A program made the position numbers and the translations under genes. The notes below the pieces were generated by a model, which worked only from the letters and a program-made list of their open reading frames with translations, made no database searches and was not told the DNA's origin. A DNA stretch of 64,000 bases from GWE2-42-39 sp963662895 (GTDB lineage Bacteria; Bacteroidota; Bacteroidia; Bacteroidales; Prolixibacteraceae): the NCBI GenBank assembly GCA_963662895.1, contig OY759981.1:310001-374000 (forward strand), given 5' to 3'. Below, in pieces: positions 18,138 through 27,290 of the stretch. Each line of letters starts with the position of its first letter. Position 1 is the first letter of the stretch.

Positions 18138-21131
18138 CTATAATTTCAGTTTCATTGACATTCCATAGTAAAAGCTTGCAATCATCGAATTGTTATAAAG
18201 CGATGATTCGTTTCCTGTCTGACTACTTTCGATCCTGCTTACATTATTAAAAAAGTTAGTTGCCTTAAACGTGATGGAAAGATGCTTCCCTATTTCTTTT
18301 GTAAGATTGATGTTTGCACTAAAATAGGGCGTGTATTTATTCGCTTTAAAGTAGTAATCGTTATATGACCTCTCTACTAATTTTGCCAAGTCATTGTATA
18401 ATCCTTCATCGTTTTCTTTTGCCCATGTGAATTTTTCAAGGAAAGGAATTTGAGTATCCATATCATCCATTGATTTATAGTATAAAGGATAGGTTATCAC
18501 GTAATGATTTCCTTTGTATATGCTTCCATTATCATCTGACGGGAAATAAGAATTCGCATTATCCAGAACATAACTTCGTGTGCCTTTTGAATACTCGCTT
18601 AATCTTTGCATGTAATTATATAAACAGCTTTCTAAGCGGCAAGACACCACCATGCGAATAGCCGGGATGTGAGTAATGAGCGTTACATTTGCATTTATCT
18701 TTTTTGTTTCCGTTCCATTACTTACGGCATCGCCACCAACATATATCCCGACATATTTATAATAACTACCGCTGCCATCTGACGAAAGGTTGCCGGGAGT
18801 TGTATATTCTATAAGTGTTTCATTTACTCCTTTGTAGTGATAATAACTACCATCAATCCGAACCGAAGTTTTTAGTGCTTTTATTTTCCCAAAATCAACA
18901 ATCCATTCCAGTCCTTTGCGAATAACCGGAGATCCGTTAGAGTAGTATGACTTTTTATCAAAGCGTTCTTTTGTTGTATAACTGAGCGTTTCGCTGGCAT
19001 ACGTTCCGGTTTTATCAGAAATTGTAATAACCCCGGTTGTTTGATCAATACAGTAAACACGGTTTTTGTCTGGAATAGAACTTTCTATATTGGTACCATC
19101 GGTAAAATTGTATGTAATTGGTTCATAGGTTCCGTCTTTTTGGAAGGGATGAAATGTTTTATCCCGATAAGCAGTTAATGAAACTTTTGTTTTGCCTAAT
19201 TTAAAATCAGCACCAAGCTCCAATTTGCGTCTGCGTTGCCATTTTAAATCCTCATTGTAAATTGTTGTTTGCGGAATCGTGTAATAAGCATAAATTTGTT
19301 CTGTGCCACTTTCGTTAGCCGATGTTTTAAATGTTAATAAATCGGCATAAGACGGTCTGGGGTAAAGAACATTCGAGGTCGGTAGTTTTATGGCATCTCC
19401 CCAACCGACATGTAATTTCACATTTTTCAGCAAAGTATTATTATTCTGATATAATTGATACCGGGCATTAACTCGTGGCGACAGACCTTGAGCTACTCCG
19501 TATTCAGAACCTTTTATGGCAGTAATATCAGAACGGACACCTGCCTGTATTTCCATTTGTTTATCCCAAACCGGGAATGAAATTTTATCTTCTGCAAAAA
19601 GAGAATAGGTTTTTATAAAAGGTTGTTCATCGTATCTGAATTCCCTCCATTCGGGGGCATAACGCATATCATCGTAATAAATTCCTCTTCCATAGTTACC
19701 TGAATAGGTAAATTCGCCACCTATTTTCAACTTATTATTAATTTCTCCTTTCTTATGAAACCAATTGGCTTTTAATTTTGCTGAGTAAGTGACCGGTTTA
19801 TCATCATCATATTCAATCTCGAAGTAGGAATCACTGGCAGGAATAGTTATAACTTCAGCATCCGGTTTTTCATCATAATCCTGAGAAATGTAATACCCTT
19901 CTACTGTTGAATGAATAGAGGCAGAAGAGGCAGATTTGTCTTTTTTGTCTTTTTCTTCCTTTTTCCTATCTGAATAATTAACCGAAGTAGAAAAGTCAAT
20001 TTCTGTCAGGAAAGGAAGGTTCAGCAGCCATTTTATATTCAAATTTGTACGAACAACATAGTCATTTCTCTTTTTATAAGTTCCTACAAACATATCAGGG
20101 TCTGATTCCGAGTTATATCCTCCGAAATTGCTGGTTAATCCATAACTTAAATCGATGGGTTGGCCTTTCTTTCCAAAGGTATTACAATAGGTTAATGACA
20201 TGTTATTACGAGTGTATGTTGTATAGGGAGAAACCCGTTCGGAAATGGAACGTGTATATTCCAAGCTGGCATTTAAAGTCCCACGTTTTGGACCTAAGTC
20301 GAAGCCTTTTGTAACTGAATAGCTTTTAATCTTGGGTTTCGTAACTACTTCTATTTCATACGGAGCTTTTCCTTTGCGGGTATTAATTTTTATAAGTCCG
20401 GCAGTAAGGTCTCCGTTCTCAACCGAAGGCAAGCCGGTTATAACTTCTACCGACTCAATATTATTAACAGCAATATTCCGAATGTCAAGACCTTCAATAC
20501 CGTCTGAACCATCGCTACTATAACTAAAATGAGAATTAGAAGATAATCGTACCCCATCTACTTCTATTGCTGTTCCTATTGCCGGATTATCGATGTCAGA
20601 AGATTCACCACGCAAAATAATTTGCTGTTTACTTGTTATGCTGGTTTCGGAATTCGTTTGTCCTCCGGGTAATTGTGTCATCAAATCCGAAATGTCATTC
20701 ATTTGTGCATGCGTCAGGGCATTCCGGTCAATTGTATATGCGGTAGTAATTTCTTCTTCCTTTTTTTTAGCTGTAATTACCACCTCTTTAAGTGATAAAT
20801 TATTCTCTTTGAGATAATAAATCTGGTTCGATAATGATTTGGAATGAAACGCTATTACTGTTGTCGTTTTTGCAAAACCAAGGCAAGATATTATCAAGGT
20901 GTTTTTTTGTACAGGTAACAAAATACTGAAAAAACCTTTGTTATTGCTAATTGCCCATAAACCGTTATCTGTATTTGCAATTACAGCAAACTCAACCGGT
21001 TCTTTTGTCCTTTCGTTTAGTATCTTTCCCGACAGTGTATACTGTGAATAAGCCGGACGAATAAAGACAAAAATTAGTATCGTAATAATGAAAAAAAATC
21101 TAAATAACATTAACAACAGAAATAAAATCAC
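18138..21131 (-). CDS. TonB-dependent outer membrane receptor
   Basis: Outer membrane active transporter of up to 997 residues. The signal peptide ends at RPAYSQ; an internal ATG at 21110 gives a more normal signal length and may be the true start. Order: carboxypeptidase-regulatory-like domain (about 30-110), plug domain starting near SLKEVVITAKKKEEE, with QLPGGQTNSE and IILRGESSDIDNPAIG, and a 22-strand barrel ending in SMKLKL. It lacks the SusC-specific features and is paired with DUF4876 rather than SusD. First gene of the receptor/DUF4876/DUF6850 operon. A palindrome lies upstream at 21201. Confidence 0.9.
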   Translation of the reverse strand: MILFLLLMLFRFFFIITILIFVFIRPAYSQYTLSGKILNERTKEPVEFAVIANTDNGLWAISNNKGFFSILLPVQKNTLIISCLGFAKTTTVIAFHSKSLSNQIYYLKENNLSLKEVVITAKKKEEEITTAYTIDRNALTHAQMNDISDLMTQLPGGQTNSETSITSKQQIILRGESSDIDNPAIGTAIEVDGVRLSSNSHFSYSSDGSDGIEGLDIRNIAVNNIESVEVITGLPSVENGDLTAGLIKINTRKGKAPYEIEVVTKPKIKSYSVTKGFDLGPKRGTLNASLEYTRSISERVSPYTTYTRNNMSLTYCNTFGKKGQPIDLSYGLTSNFGGYNSESDPDMFVGTYKKRNDYVVRTNLNIKWLLNLPFLTEIDFSTSVNYSDRKKEEKDKKDKSASSASIHSTVEGYYISQDYDEKPDAEVITIPASDSYFEIEYDDDKPVTYSAKLKANWFHKKGEINNKLKIGGEFTYSGNYGRGIYYDDMRYAPEWREFRYDEQPFIKTYSLFAEDKISFPVWDKQMEIQAGVRSDITAIKGSEYGVAQGLSPRVNARYQLYQNNNTLLKNVKLHVGWGDAIKLPTSNVLYPRPSYADLLTFKTSANESGTEQIYAYYTIPQTTIYNEDLKWQRRRKLELGADFKLGKTKVSLTAYRDKTFHPFQKDGTYEPITYNFTDGTNIESSIPDKNRVYCIDQTTGVITISDKTGTYASETLSYTTKERFDKKSYYSNGSPVIRKGLEWIVDFGKIKALKTSVRIDGSYYHYKGVNETLIEYTTPGNLSSDGSGSYYKYVGIYVGGDAVSNGTETKKINANVTLITHIPAIRMVVSCRLESCLYNYMQRLSEYSKGTRSYVLDNANSYFPSDDNGSIYKGNHYVITYPLYYKSMDDMDTQIPFLEKFTWAKENDEGLYNDLAKLVERSYNDYYFKANKYTPYFSANINLTKEIGKHLSITFKATNFFNNVSRIESSQTGNESSLYNNSMIASFYYGMSMKLKL

Positions 21132-21200
21132 TAATTATTCATAAGTAACTGAAGTAGATTAGGTTTAATGGTTCTAAATAATGAACTGCAAATATCGGTT

Positions 21201-21212
21201 GTTGTGCACAAC
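21201..21212. promoter_or_regulatory. 12-bp palindrome upstream of TonB receptor
   Basis: GTTGTGCACAAC is a perfect dyad in the 206-base gap between the receptor gene and the anti-sigma gene, about 70 bases before the receptor start. It could be an operator for a dimeric regulator; no regulator is assigned. Confidence 0.35.
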
Positions 21213-21337
21213 GAAAAAATCCCATAATCTGAGGGTTTATTGGTTGGTTTATCCCTATTTGTTGTTAATGAAAGGTCTTATGAAACATACGACAAAATCT
21301 CTGTTGCCGTTGCACTAACGAGGAGAAGTGGAGAATT

Positions 21338-22510
21338 CTATTTTTCTATTTTCGGGAATACCAGCTTTAATTTTACTTTTTCACTTTGAAGTATTGAGTT
21401 TTTCATAGCTGGCACCCAGGCAGGCCCTTCCCTGATAAATTCAATTGCCACCTGATTATATTTTTCATTGCTGCTGCGCAGGATTTCAAACGAACCGGGT
21501 TTCCCGCTTTCATCAACCACAAACGATAAACGGACAACTACTTTTTTCTCCGGCAAACCAATTTCCGGGTGCTGAAGTTCAACAGAGAGATATTCGTTAT
21601 AAGCTTTCCATCCGTCACGCGGGGCAGCTTTCCTGTCCGGTACTTCTGATACTCCGGCAACAGCGCCGGCTACCGATTTTTTAGAATTACCTGAATCGCC
21701 AACCACAGTTACTTCGTTCAAAGCGGTGTCAGCTTTCTGTCCGGCGACAAGAAAAGCAACAGATTTCGCAGCTCCCGGTCCGGTACTTACTGCCCGCGCC
21801 GCTTTTTTACTTCCTTTTAGCTGTATCCCGGATACCGGTGACTGTTCTTCGGCTAGTGCAAATTTCTCACTCTGCTCCGGAGAATCAATATTTTGCTGAG
21901 CTTTGTCTGCTACAACCTGCAAAATTTTGTCTTCAGCAAGTAATCTTTTTAATCCGGCCTGTTTCTCAGGACTTAATGATAACGGAGCCTGTGCCTTGCT
22001 CATCGTAACCGACCCCGCCCCGGTTCCTGGATCTATCTCTGTATCTGCCATCTCAAATTCTAATTCCGTTTGCATTGTTTCCTTCTCCTGAAGTTCGCTT
22101 TGTTTTTGTTCCGTTTCGTTCCTTTGCACGGTTTGTGCCCCGAATAACATTTTTTCAGAAGGTGCAACTTGTTGTTCTGGTTTTGCCATGTTCCCGGTAA
22201 CAACAGGATTGGTCTTTTTTTCAAGGTTAAACAGGAAAAATGTGGAAACAATAATCAGCAAAACCGAAGCTGCCGCATACCAAATGTATCTTTGGTTGCC
22301 ATGCCTGTGGCCCCGTATCCCGGTTTTCAGCGTTTCAACATCGGCAAAAACGTCTCCGGGCGGAAAAGCAGAGAAACCGTCCACTGCCTCTGCCAGAAAC
22401 GGGTCTTTCTGCATTTCCCGCTCAAAGGCATTGCGTTCGGCATTCGTCATTTCGTTTTGCACGTAACGACGGATTTGTTCTTCCTGCTGATATGTTTTTT
22501 TACCCCACAT
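21338..22510 (-). CDS. Anti-sigma factor-like membrane protein with TonB C-terminal domain
   Basis: A 390-residue single-pass membrane protein. Residues 1-60 form a cytoplasmic anti-sigma-like segment (QQEEQIRRYVQNEMTNAER), the membrane helix is about 75-95, and the periplasmic part has a low-complexity linker. Residues 300-390 are a TonB C-terminal domain (YNEYLSVELQHPE, VVRLSFVVDESGKPGSFEIL). Between them, NEVTVVGDSGNSKKSVAGAV at 265-284 resembles the TonB-box/plug start of SusC-type receptors. It overlaps the ECF sigma gene by 11 bases, so the two are translationally coupled; it probably holds that sigma factor at the membrane. Confidence 0.8.
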   Translation of the reverse strand: MWGKKTYQQEEQIRRYVQNEMTNAERNAFEREMQKDPFLAEAVDGFSAFPPGDVFADVETLKTGIRGHRHGNQRYIWYAAASVLLIIVSTFFLFNLEKKTNPVVTGNMAKPEQQVAPSEKMLFGAQTVQRNETEQKQSELQEKETMQTELEFEMADTEIDPGTGAGSVTMSKAQAPLSLSPEKQAGLKRLLAEDKILQVVADKAQQNIDSPEQSEKFALAEEQSPVSGIQLKGSKKAARAVSTGPGAAKSVAFLVAGQKADTALNEVTVVGDSGNSKKSVAGAVAGVSEVPDRKAAPRDGWKAYNEYLSVELQHPEIGLPEKKVVVRLSFVVDESGKPGSFEILRSSNEKYNQVAIEFIREGPAWVPAMKNSILQSEKVKLKLVFPKIEK

Positions 22511-23087
22511 GCTTGTTTTCCAAACAAATTTTCAAATTTCTTTTCCCGTTTTGCAAAAGGCTTTTTACTTTTTTCTCATCCCTGCCTGTCTGCTCCGAAA
22601 TATCGCGGTAGCTCTTGTTTTCGTAATAAAAAAGCCGGATACAACGTTGCTGTTCCATCTTTAATTTTTCGACACAATCTTTCAACGCCTGGTTCATTTG
22701 CAAATTTTCATCTTCGTCAATAGGATGCAATTCTTCTGCTTTTTCCATAAAATTTTTCTGGTCAGCGAGCCACAATTCTTCTTTTTTACGCAATGCCCTT
22801 TCTTTGCGCAGTTCCATCAGGCAATAATTTTTACTGAAAACATACAGCCAGCTTTTAAAATTTTGAATATCGTGCCGGTGAAGTTCAACGGCCAGTTGCT
22901 CAAAAATCTGCATCACAGCGTCTTTTGCCCGCTCCCGGTCATTAAAATATTTCAGGCTCAAGCCGTAAACCAGCGCTACATAACGCGAATACAAAAATCC
23001 CAGCACCTCAGCATTATTCCTTTTTTTATACTGAAGTATTAATTCCCGGTCGCCGGTGTCTTCACTATTTTTCGATTTCAAAAACAA
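22500..23087 (-). CDS. ECF sigma-70 family RNA polymerase sigma factor
   Basis: A 195-residue extracytoplasmic-function sigma factor. Region 2 is at residues about 25-95 (LGFLYSRYVALVYGLSLKYF, then DAVMQIFEQLAVEL and WLYVFSKNYCLMELRK); region 4 is near 130-185 with the helix-turn-helix in IRLFYYENKSYRDISEQTGR. It overlaps the anti-sigma/TonB gene by 11 bases and is divergent from the VWA-protein gene across a 227-base gap, which may hold its own target promoter (inference). Confidence 0.88.
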   Translation of the reverse strand: MFLKSKNSEDTGDRELILQYKKRNNAEVLGFLYSRYVALVYGLSLKYFNDRERAKDAVMQIFEQLAVELHRHDIQNFKSWLYVFSKNYCLMELRKERALRKKEELWLADQKNFMEKAEELHPIDEDENLQMNQALKDCVEKLKMEQQRCIRLFYYENKSYRDISEQTGRDEKKVKSLLQNGKRNLKICLENKHVG

Positions 23088-23314
23088 ACAGAGAATTTTA
23101 ATAATTGAGCATGTTTTGAGGTTTCAAACCGAAAATGAACGGCCAGGGCCAATAACGCATAAAACATTCCATAGTATATCCGGTTATCAATCATGCTCAT
23201 TTTTTTTACTAAAATACAAAATCACTTTTTCAGAAAAAAACTAAAAATTTTTATGGAATTCATTCCGGCCTTGCATCCTATTGACAAAACGTTCAATCAA
23301 AAAAAATTTTAGTC

Positions 23315-25216
23315 ATGAAGAAAATAACAATTCTTTTGGTCCTTCTTTTAGGAATTATAACCAGTACCAATGCATTTAACCGGATTGAAGTAAAGGGGAA
23401 AGTTTCTGATCCGGCAGGTAACGCAGTTCCCGGGGTGACCGTAACCGTTCGGGAAAGCGGAAAATCAACAGTAACTGATCAGGCGGGAATGTACCGGATC
23501 ATTGCAGAAACAACAAACCACCTTGTTTTCAGCCATCCAGGCTTTCAGAAAAAAACAGTTGAAATTGCAGGAAAATCCAATCAACTGAATGTGATATTGT
23601 TGCCGGTTAACCAGAAGATACTGGATTCAGAAGTAGAAATGGACGAATGTGTCGCAGTTAATTTTGTTTCTCAGGAAAAGTCGGCGATGACAGGAGCAGT
23701 TGCCGGTGTGCAGGTAAGAGGAAGGGCATTCGGGGTTGCCCCTAAAAGTTACAGGACAGAAAATATGCGCACCCCGGACTGGAACACCGAAAATTATGCA
23801 AGCATCAACGAGAATGGGTATAAAGATGTGTTTGCCAATCCACTTTCAACTTTTTCGATTGATGTGGACAATGCCTCGTACTCCAATGTGCGCCGGTTCC
23901 TGAACATGGGACAAATGCCCCTGGTTGATGCAGTCCGTATCGAGGAGATGATCAATTATTTCGACTATCAATACGATAAGCCCAAAGATAAAGAACCGTT
24001 CTCTATTCATTCGGAACTGGCCGTTTGTCCCTGGAACAAAAGACATAAGCTTCTGCTGACAGGCCTTCAGGCTAAAGAAATCGACAAATCAGATTTACCG
24101 CCATCCAACCTGGTTTTTCTCCTCGATGTTTCCGGGTCGATGAAAGCCCCCAACAAACTGCCGCTGGTAAAATCGGCCATGCGTATGCTGGTGAATGAAT
24201 TAAGGCCAAACGACCGTGTTGCCATCGTGGTATATGCCGGCGCTGCCGGGCTGGTACTTGAATCAACGCCAGGCAACGAAAAACAAAAAATTATGGAAGC
24301 CATTGAGAAATTAAATGCCGGTGGCTCTACCGCAGGCGGTGAAGGATTGCGGCTCGCGTATAAAACAGCACTTGAAAATTTCAGGAAAGAGGGCAACAAC
24401 CGGATCATTCTGGCTACCGACGGCGATTTCAATGTAGGCGTTTCGAGTACTTCGGAAATGGAACGGTTGGTCGAAAAAGAACGTGAATCGGGAATTTTTA
24501 TGACTGTCCTGGGATTTGGAATGGGTAATTATAAAGACGACAAGATGGAAACGATTGCAGATAAAGGCAATGGCAACTATGCGTACATCGATAATATTCA
24601 GGAGGCCCGGAAAATGTTTGTAAAAGAATTTGGCGGCACCTTGTTTACCGTTGCCAAAGATGTGAAACTGCAACTGGAATTCAACCCGCAATATGTAAAA
24701 GCTTATCGCCTGATTGGCTATGAAAACCGCCTGCTGAACGACGAAGATTTTAATGACGACAAGAAAGATGCCGGTGAAATGGGGGCCGGTCACCGGGTTA
24801 CAGCCCTTTACGAGATCATACCGGCTGGGTCCGGCGAAGAAATACCGCAAATCGATGAATTGAAATATCAGCAACGAAAAAAAGAAGCTGTTAAAAATTT
24901 CAATAACGAACTGGTAACCATCAAAATACGCTACAAAGCGCCCGACGGGAACCAAAGTCTCCTGATGGAAAAGGTGGTCTCGCCCAAAGCTGTTGATTTC
25001 GAAAAAGCATCCGGTGACATGCGCTTTGCATCGGCGGTAGCAGGGTTCGGGATGCTGCTCCGTAACTCAGAATACAAAGGCGATATTGGCTATGAAGACA
25101 TTGTCAGTATTGCCCAAAGCGCTAAAGGAGATGACGAGGAAGGTTACCGGGGTGAGTTTATACGTTTGGTAAAAATCGCTGAAAACCTCGATCAACTTCA
25201 TACAAATAAAAATTAG
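23315..25216 (+). CDS. VWA-domain protein with carboxypeptidase-regulatory-like domain
   Basis: A 633-residue exported protein: signal peptide to about residue 20, a carboxypeptidase-regulatory-like domain (24-98), a spacer containing KSAMTGAVAGVQVRG (122-136, SusC-plug-like), a YfbK-type N-terminal region with FANPLSTFSIDVDNASYSNV, and a von Willebrand A domain with MIDAS motif DVSGS at 271-275. The C-terminal region (FASAVAGFGMLLRNSEYKGD) matches the DUF3520 end of YfbK-like proteins. Function unknown; such proteins are often controlled by ECF sigma factors, and one is encoded divergently next door. Confidence 0.85.
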   Translation: MKKITILLVLLLGIITSTNAFNRIEVKGKVSDPAGNAVPGVTVTVRESGKSTVTDQAGMYRIIAETTNHLVFSHPGFQKKTVEIAGKSNQLNVILLPVNQKILDSEVEMDECVAVNFVSQEKSAMTGAVAGVQVRGRAFGVAPKSYRTENMRTPDWNTENYASINENGYKDVFANPLSTFSIDVDNASYSNVRRFLNMGQMPLVDAVRIEEMINYFDYQYDKPKDKEPFSIHSELAVCPWNKRHKLLLTGLQAKEIDKSDLPPSNLVFLLDVSGSMKAPNKLPLVKSAMRMLVNELRPNDRVAIVVYAGAAGLVLESTPGNEKQKIMEAIEKLNAGGSTAGGEGLRLAYKTALENFRKEGNNRIILATDGDFNVGVSSTSEMERLVEKERESGIFMTVLGFGMGNYKDDKMETIADKGNGNYAYIDNIQEARKMFVKEFGGTLFTVAKDVKLQLEFNPQYVKAYRLIGYENRLLNDEDFNDDKKDAGEMGAGHRVTALYEIIPAGSGEEIPQIDELKYQQRKKEAVKNFNNELVTIKIRYKAPDGNQSLLMEKVVSPKAVDFEKASGDMRFASAVAGFGMLLRNSEYKGDIGYEDIVSIAQSAKGDDEEGYRGEFIRLVKIAENLDQLHTNKN

Positions 25217-25254
25217 TTGTGCTCTATGTCTTTGATATTTGGTTTCTGTTTTTG

Positions 25255-25282
25255 GCCGGATCCGTAATGAATCCGGCTTTCT
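25255..25282 (+). terminator. Hairpin terminator after VWA gene
   Basis: GCCGGAT (25255-25261) pairs with ATCCGGC (25271-25277) around a 9-base loop, followed by a short T run; 38 bases after the VWA-protein stop. Confidence 0.5.
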
Positions 25283-25302
25283 GCTTTCAATATAAAAAGA
25301 AG

Positions 25303-25333
25303 GAACACTTTTTCACATAAAATAGTAACTTTG
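25303..25333 (+). promoter_or_regulatory. Predicted yicC promoter
   Basis: The -7 box TAACTTTG at 25326-25333 fits TAnnTTTG exactly. A T-rich stretch about 20 bases upstream stands in for the TTTG box. It places the start of transcription about 15 bases before the yicC ATG. Confidence 0.45.
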
Positions 25334-25355
25334 GGCTCAATTTAAATTTTAACGG

Positions 25356-26234
25356 ATGATCAAATCGATGACCGGCTTCGGAAAAGCCGAATTTGAAGTT
25401 AACAACAAAAAAATCACTCTGGAAATAAAATCGCTGAATAGTAAACAACTCGATATAAATACGAGAATTCCGGCACTCTATCGTGAAAAAGATATTGAAA
25501 TCAGGAAATTGATTTCGGAGTACCTGATCAGGGGAAAGGTAGACCTTGCACTTTATGTTGATAATCTCGGAGATGAAAGTAATGCCACGGTGAATGAAGA
25601 AATCGTAAAAGCATATTTCAACCAGATGAGAAAGATCAATGCCGATTTGAACATTCCTGTCAGCGAACTCACCATGCAATCGATACTCCGTCTGCCCGAT
25701 GCGGTTAAAGTGACCTACGAGCAGTTGGATGAAGCAGAATGGCTGGTGATGAAACAGCAACTGGGAAATGCGCTGAAACTGGTAAATGCATTTCGAGAGC
25801 AGGAAGGCAAAGCACTGGAAGCCGATGTGTGCGGTAACATCGAAAACATCCTTTCTCTGCTAAAAAAAGTAGAACCCTTTGAAGGAGCACGGATAGAGAC
25901 TGTAAAAGTCCGGCTGAAAGACAACCTGAACGAACTGCAGCTGAATGGCAACTTCGACAAAAACCGCTTTGAGCAGGAACTGATCTACTACCTGGAAAAA
26001 CTGGACATAAACGAAGAAAAAGTACGCCTGAAAAATCATTGCGAATACTTTTTGCATACACTTCATGAGAACAGTATTGACGCGGGGAAAAAACTCGGGT
26101 TCATTGCCCAGGAAATAGGCCGCGAAATCAATACCATGGGGTCAAAGGCCAACGAAAGCAACATTCAGAAAATCGTTGTCCGTATGAAAGACAGCCTGGA
26201 ACGCATTAAGGAACAGGTTTTAAATGTACTGTAG
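25356..26234 (+). CDS. YicC/YloC family endoribonuclease
   Basis: A 292-residue protein starting MIKSMTGFGKAEFEVNNKKI, the exact family opening, with SLNSKQLDINTRIP and the conserved C-terminal half DINEEKVRLKNHCEYFLHTL, GRKLGFIAQEIGREINTMGS-type segment and the final KIVVRMKDSLERIKEQVLNV. Family members are reported to be RNA endonucleases acting on small RNAs (established for E. coli YicC). The gene is followed by gmk after 60 bases, a conserved pairing in many bacteria. Confidence 0.93.
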   Translation: MIKSMTGFGKAEFEVNNKKITLEIKSLNSKQLDINTRIPALYREKDIEIRKLISEYLIRGKVDLALYVDNLGDESNATVNEEIVKAYFNQMRKINADLNIPVSELTMQSILRLPDAVKVTYEQLDEAEWLVMKQQLGNALKLVNAFREQEGKALEADVCGNIENILSLLKKVEPFEGARIETVKVRLKDNLNELQLNGNFDKNRFEQELIYYLEKLDINEEKVRLKNHCEYFLHTLHENSIDAGKKLGFIAQEIGREINTMGSKANESNIQKIVVRMKDSLERIKEQVLNVL

Positions 26235-26294
26235 AGTTATTGAAGTAAAAAACATTGCAAATCTTTCCCTTTGGGGAAATAAGGGAGCCTTTAG

Positions 26295-26864
26295 ATGAAA
26301 GGAAAACTCATCATATTTTCAGCGCCTTCAGGAGCAGGTAAAACGACTATCGTTAAGCACCTGCTTACAAAAAATTTCGGGCTCGCATTTTCCATATCGG
26401 CTACCAGCCGGGCTAAACGGCACACAGAGACCGATGGCAAAGATTATTATTTCCTGACACCGGAAGAGTTTCAGAAGAAAGTAGATGCCGGCGAATTTCT
26501 CGAATGGGAAGAAGTATATGCCGGAACCCGCTACGGCACATTGAAGTCGGAAGTTGAACGCATTCGCAGTAAAGGCAAAAATGTGATTTTTGATGTGGAT
26601 GTGGTAGGCGGTCTGAACATCAAAAAATTCTATGGCGATGAAGCCCTGGCCGTTTTCGTGCAGCCCCCTTCGGTTGACGAATTACGAAAGCGTCTGGTTG
26701 GCCGCTCGACAGAGGAACCGGAGGTGATTGAAAAACGGGTACAAAAAGCCGAATTTGAACTTTCGTTTGCCCCCAGATTCGACGTGGTGCTGATCAATGA
26801 AAAACTGGAACAGACGCTAACCGATGCAGAAAGGATTGTGGACAGGTTTCTGAAAAATGACTGA
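26295..26864 (+). CDS. gmk: Guanylate kinase
   Basis: Phosphorylates GMP to GDP with ATP in the cytoplasm. The 189-residue protein has the P-loop SAPSGAGKTTIVKHLL at residues 8-23, the GMP-binding SRAKRHTETDGKDYYFL, FLEWEEVYAGTRYGT, and the lid region GRSTEEPEVIEKRV. Full length. It follows yicC and precedes the small antitoxin-like gene. Confidence 0.96.
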   Translation: MKGKLIIFSAPSGAGKTTIVKHLLTKNFGLAFSISATSRAKRHTETDGKDYYFLTPEEFQKKVDAGEFLEWEEVYAGTRYGTLKSEVERIRSKGKNVIFDVDVVGGLNIKKFYGDEALAVFVQPPSVDELRKRLVGRSTEEPEVIEKRVQKAEFELSFAPRFDVVLINEKLEQTLTDAERIVDRFLKND

Positions 26865-26932
26865 CACAAAATTATCCCCGGAACGGCTATCCCCAAAATA
26901 TTGATTTTATTATCTTTGTAAAAACATTGATT

Positions 26933-27169
26933 ATGAAAGCCATAGAAATAAAATCAGAAACAGATAAAAACGGATATCTAAAAATAAATTATCCGTTAAA
27001 TAAAACAAAACGAAAAGTACGGGTTATAATTCTTCTTGAAGAGGATTCAGATCAGGATGAAGAAAAAATATGGAGGTACTCGGTTGCAAAAAATCCGGCT
27101 TTCGATTTTCTTCAGGAACCGGATGAAGATATATACACAATTAATGATGGAGAACCGTTCCATGATTAA
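26933..27169 (+). CDS. Antitoxin-like small acidic protein
   Basis: A 78-residue protein from the ATG at 26933: a short N-terminal beta-rich part (MKAIEIKSETDKNGYLKINY, then KRKVRVIILLEE) and an acidic C-terminal tail (EEDSDQDEEK, DFLQEPDEDIYTINDGEPFHD). This is the usual layout of antitoxins paired with MazF/PemK toxins in Bacteroidota and Cyanobacteria. Its last 8 bases overlap the start of the truncated toxin gene. A -7-like TATCTTTG lies 15 bases upstream, so the pair may have its own promoter. Assignment is by form and context. Confidence 0.6.
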   Translation: MKAIEIKSETDKNGYLKINYPLNKTKRKVRVIILLEEDSDQDEEKIWRYSVAKNPAFDFLQEPDEDIYTINDGEPFHD

Positions 27170-27290
27170 AAATTTTATCGTACTGGTTCCATTTCCGTTT
27201 GATGATTTTACAGAATTAAAAGTTAGGCCTGCGCTGTGCCTAACTTCTGAAATCGGAAAATTTAAACATGTAATTATCGCTTTTCCATGA
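27162..27290 (+). pseudogene. Truncated MazF/PemK-like toxin
   Basis: ATG at 27162 overlaps the antitoxin stop. The 42-residue product (VLVPFPFDDFTELKVRPALC at residues 7-26, then TSEIGKFKHVIIAFP) has the MazF N-terminal pattern of a PFPF strand followed by K-x-RPAL, but stops where a full toxin (about 110 residues) would continue. Its TGA overlaps the nadD ATG by 4 bases. The catalytic C-terminal half is missing, so it should be inactive; a deletion up to nadD is the likely cause. Confidence 0.65.
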
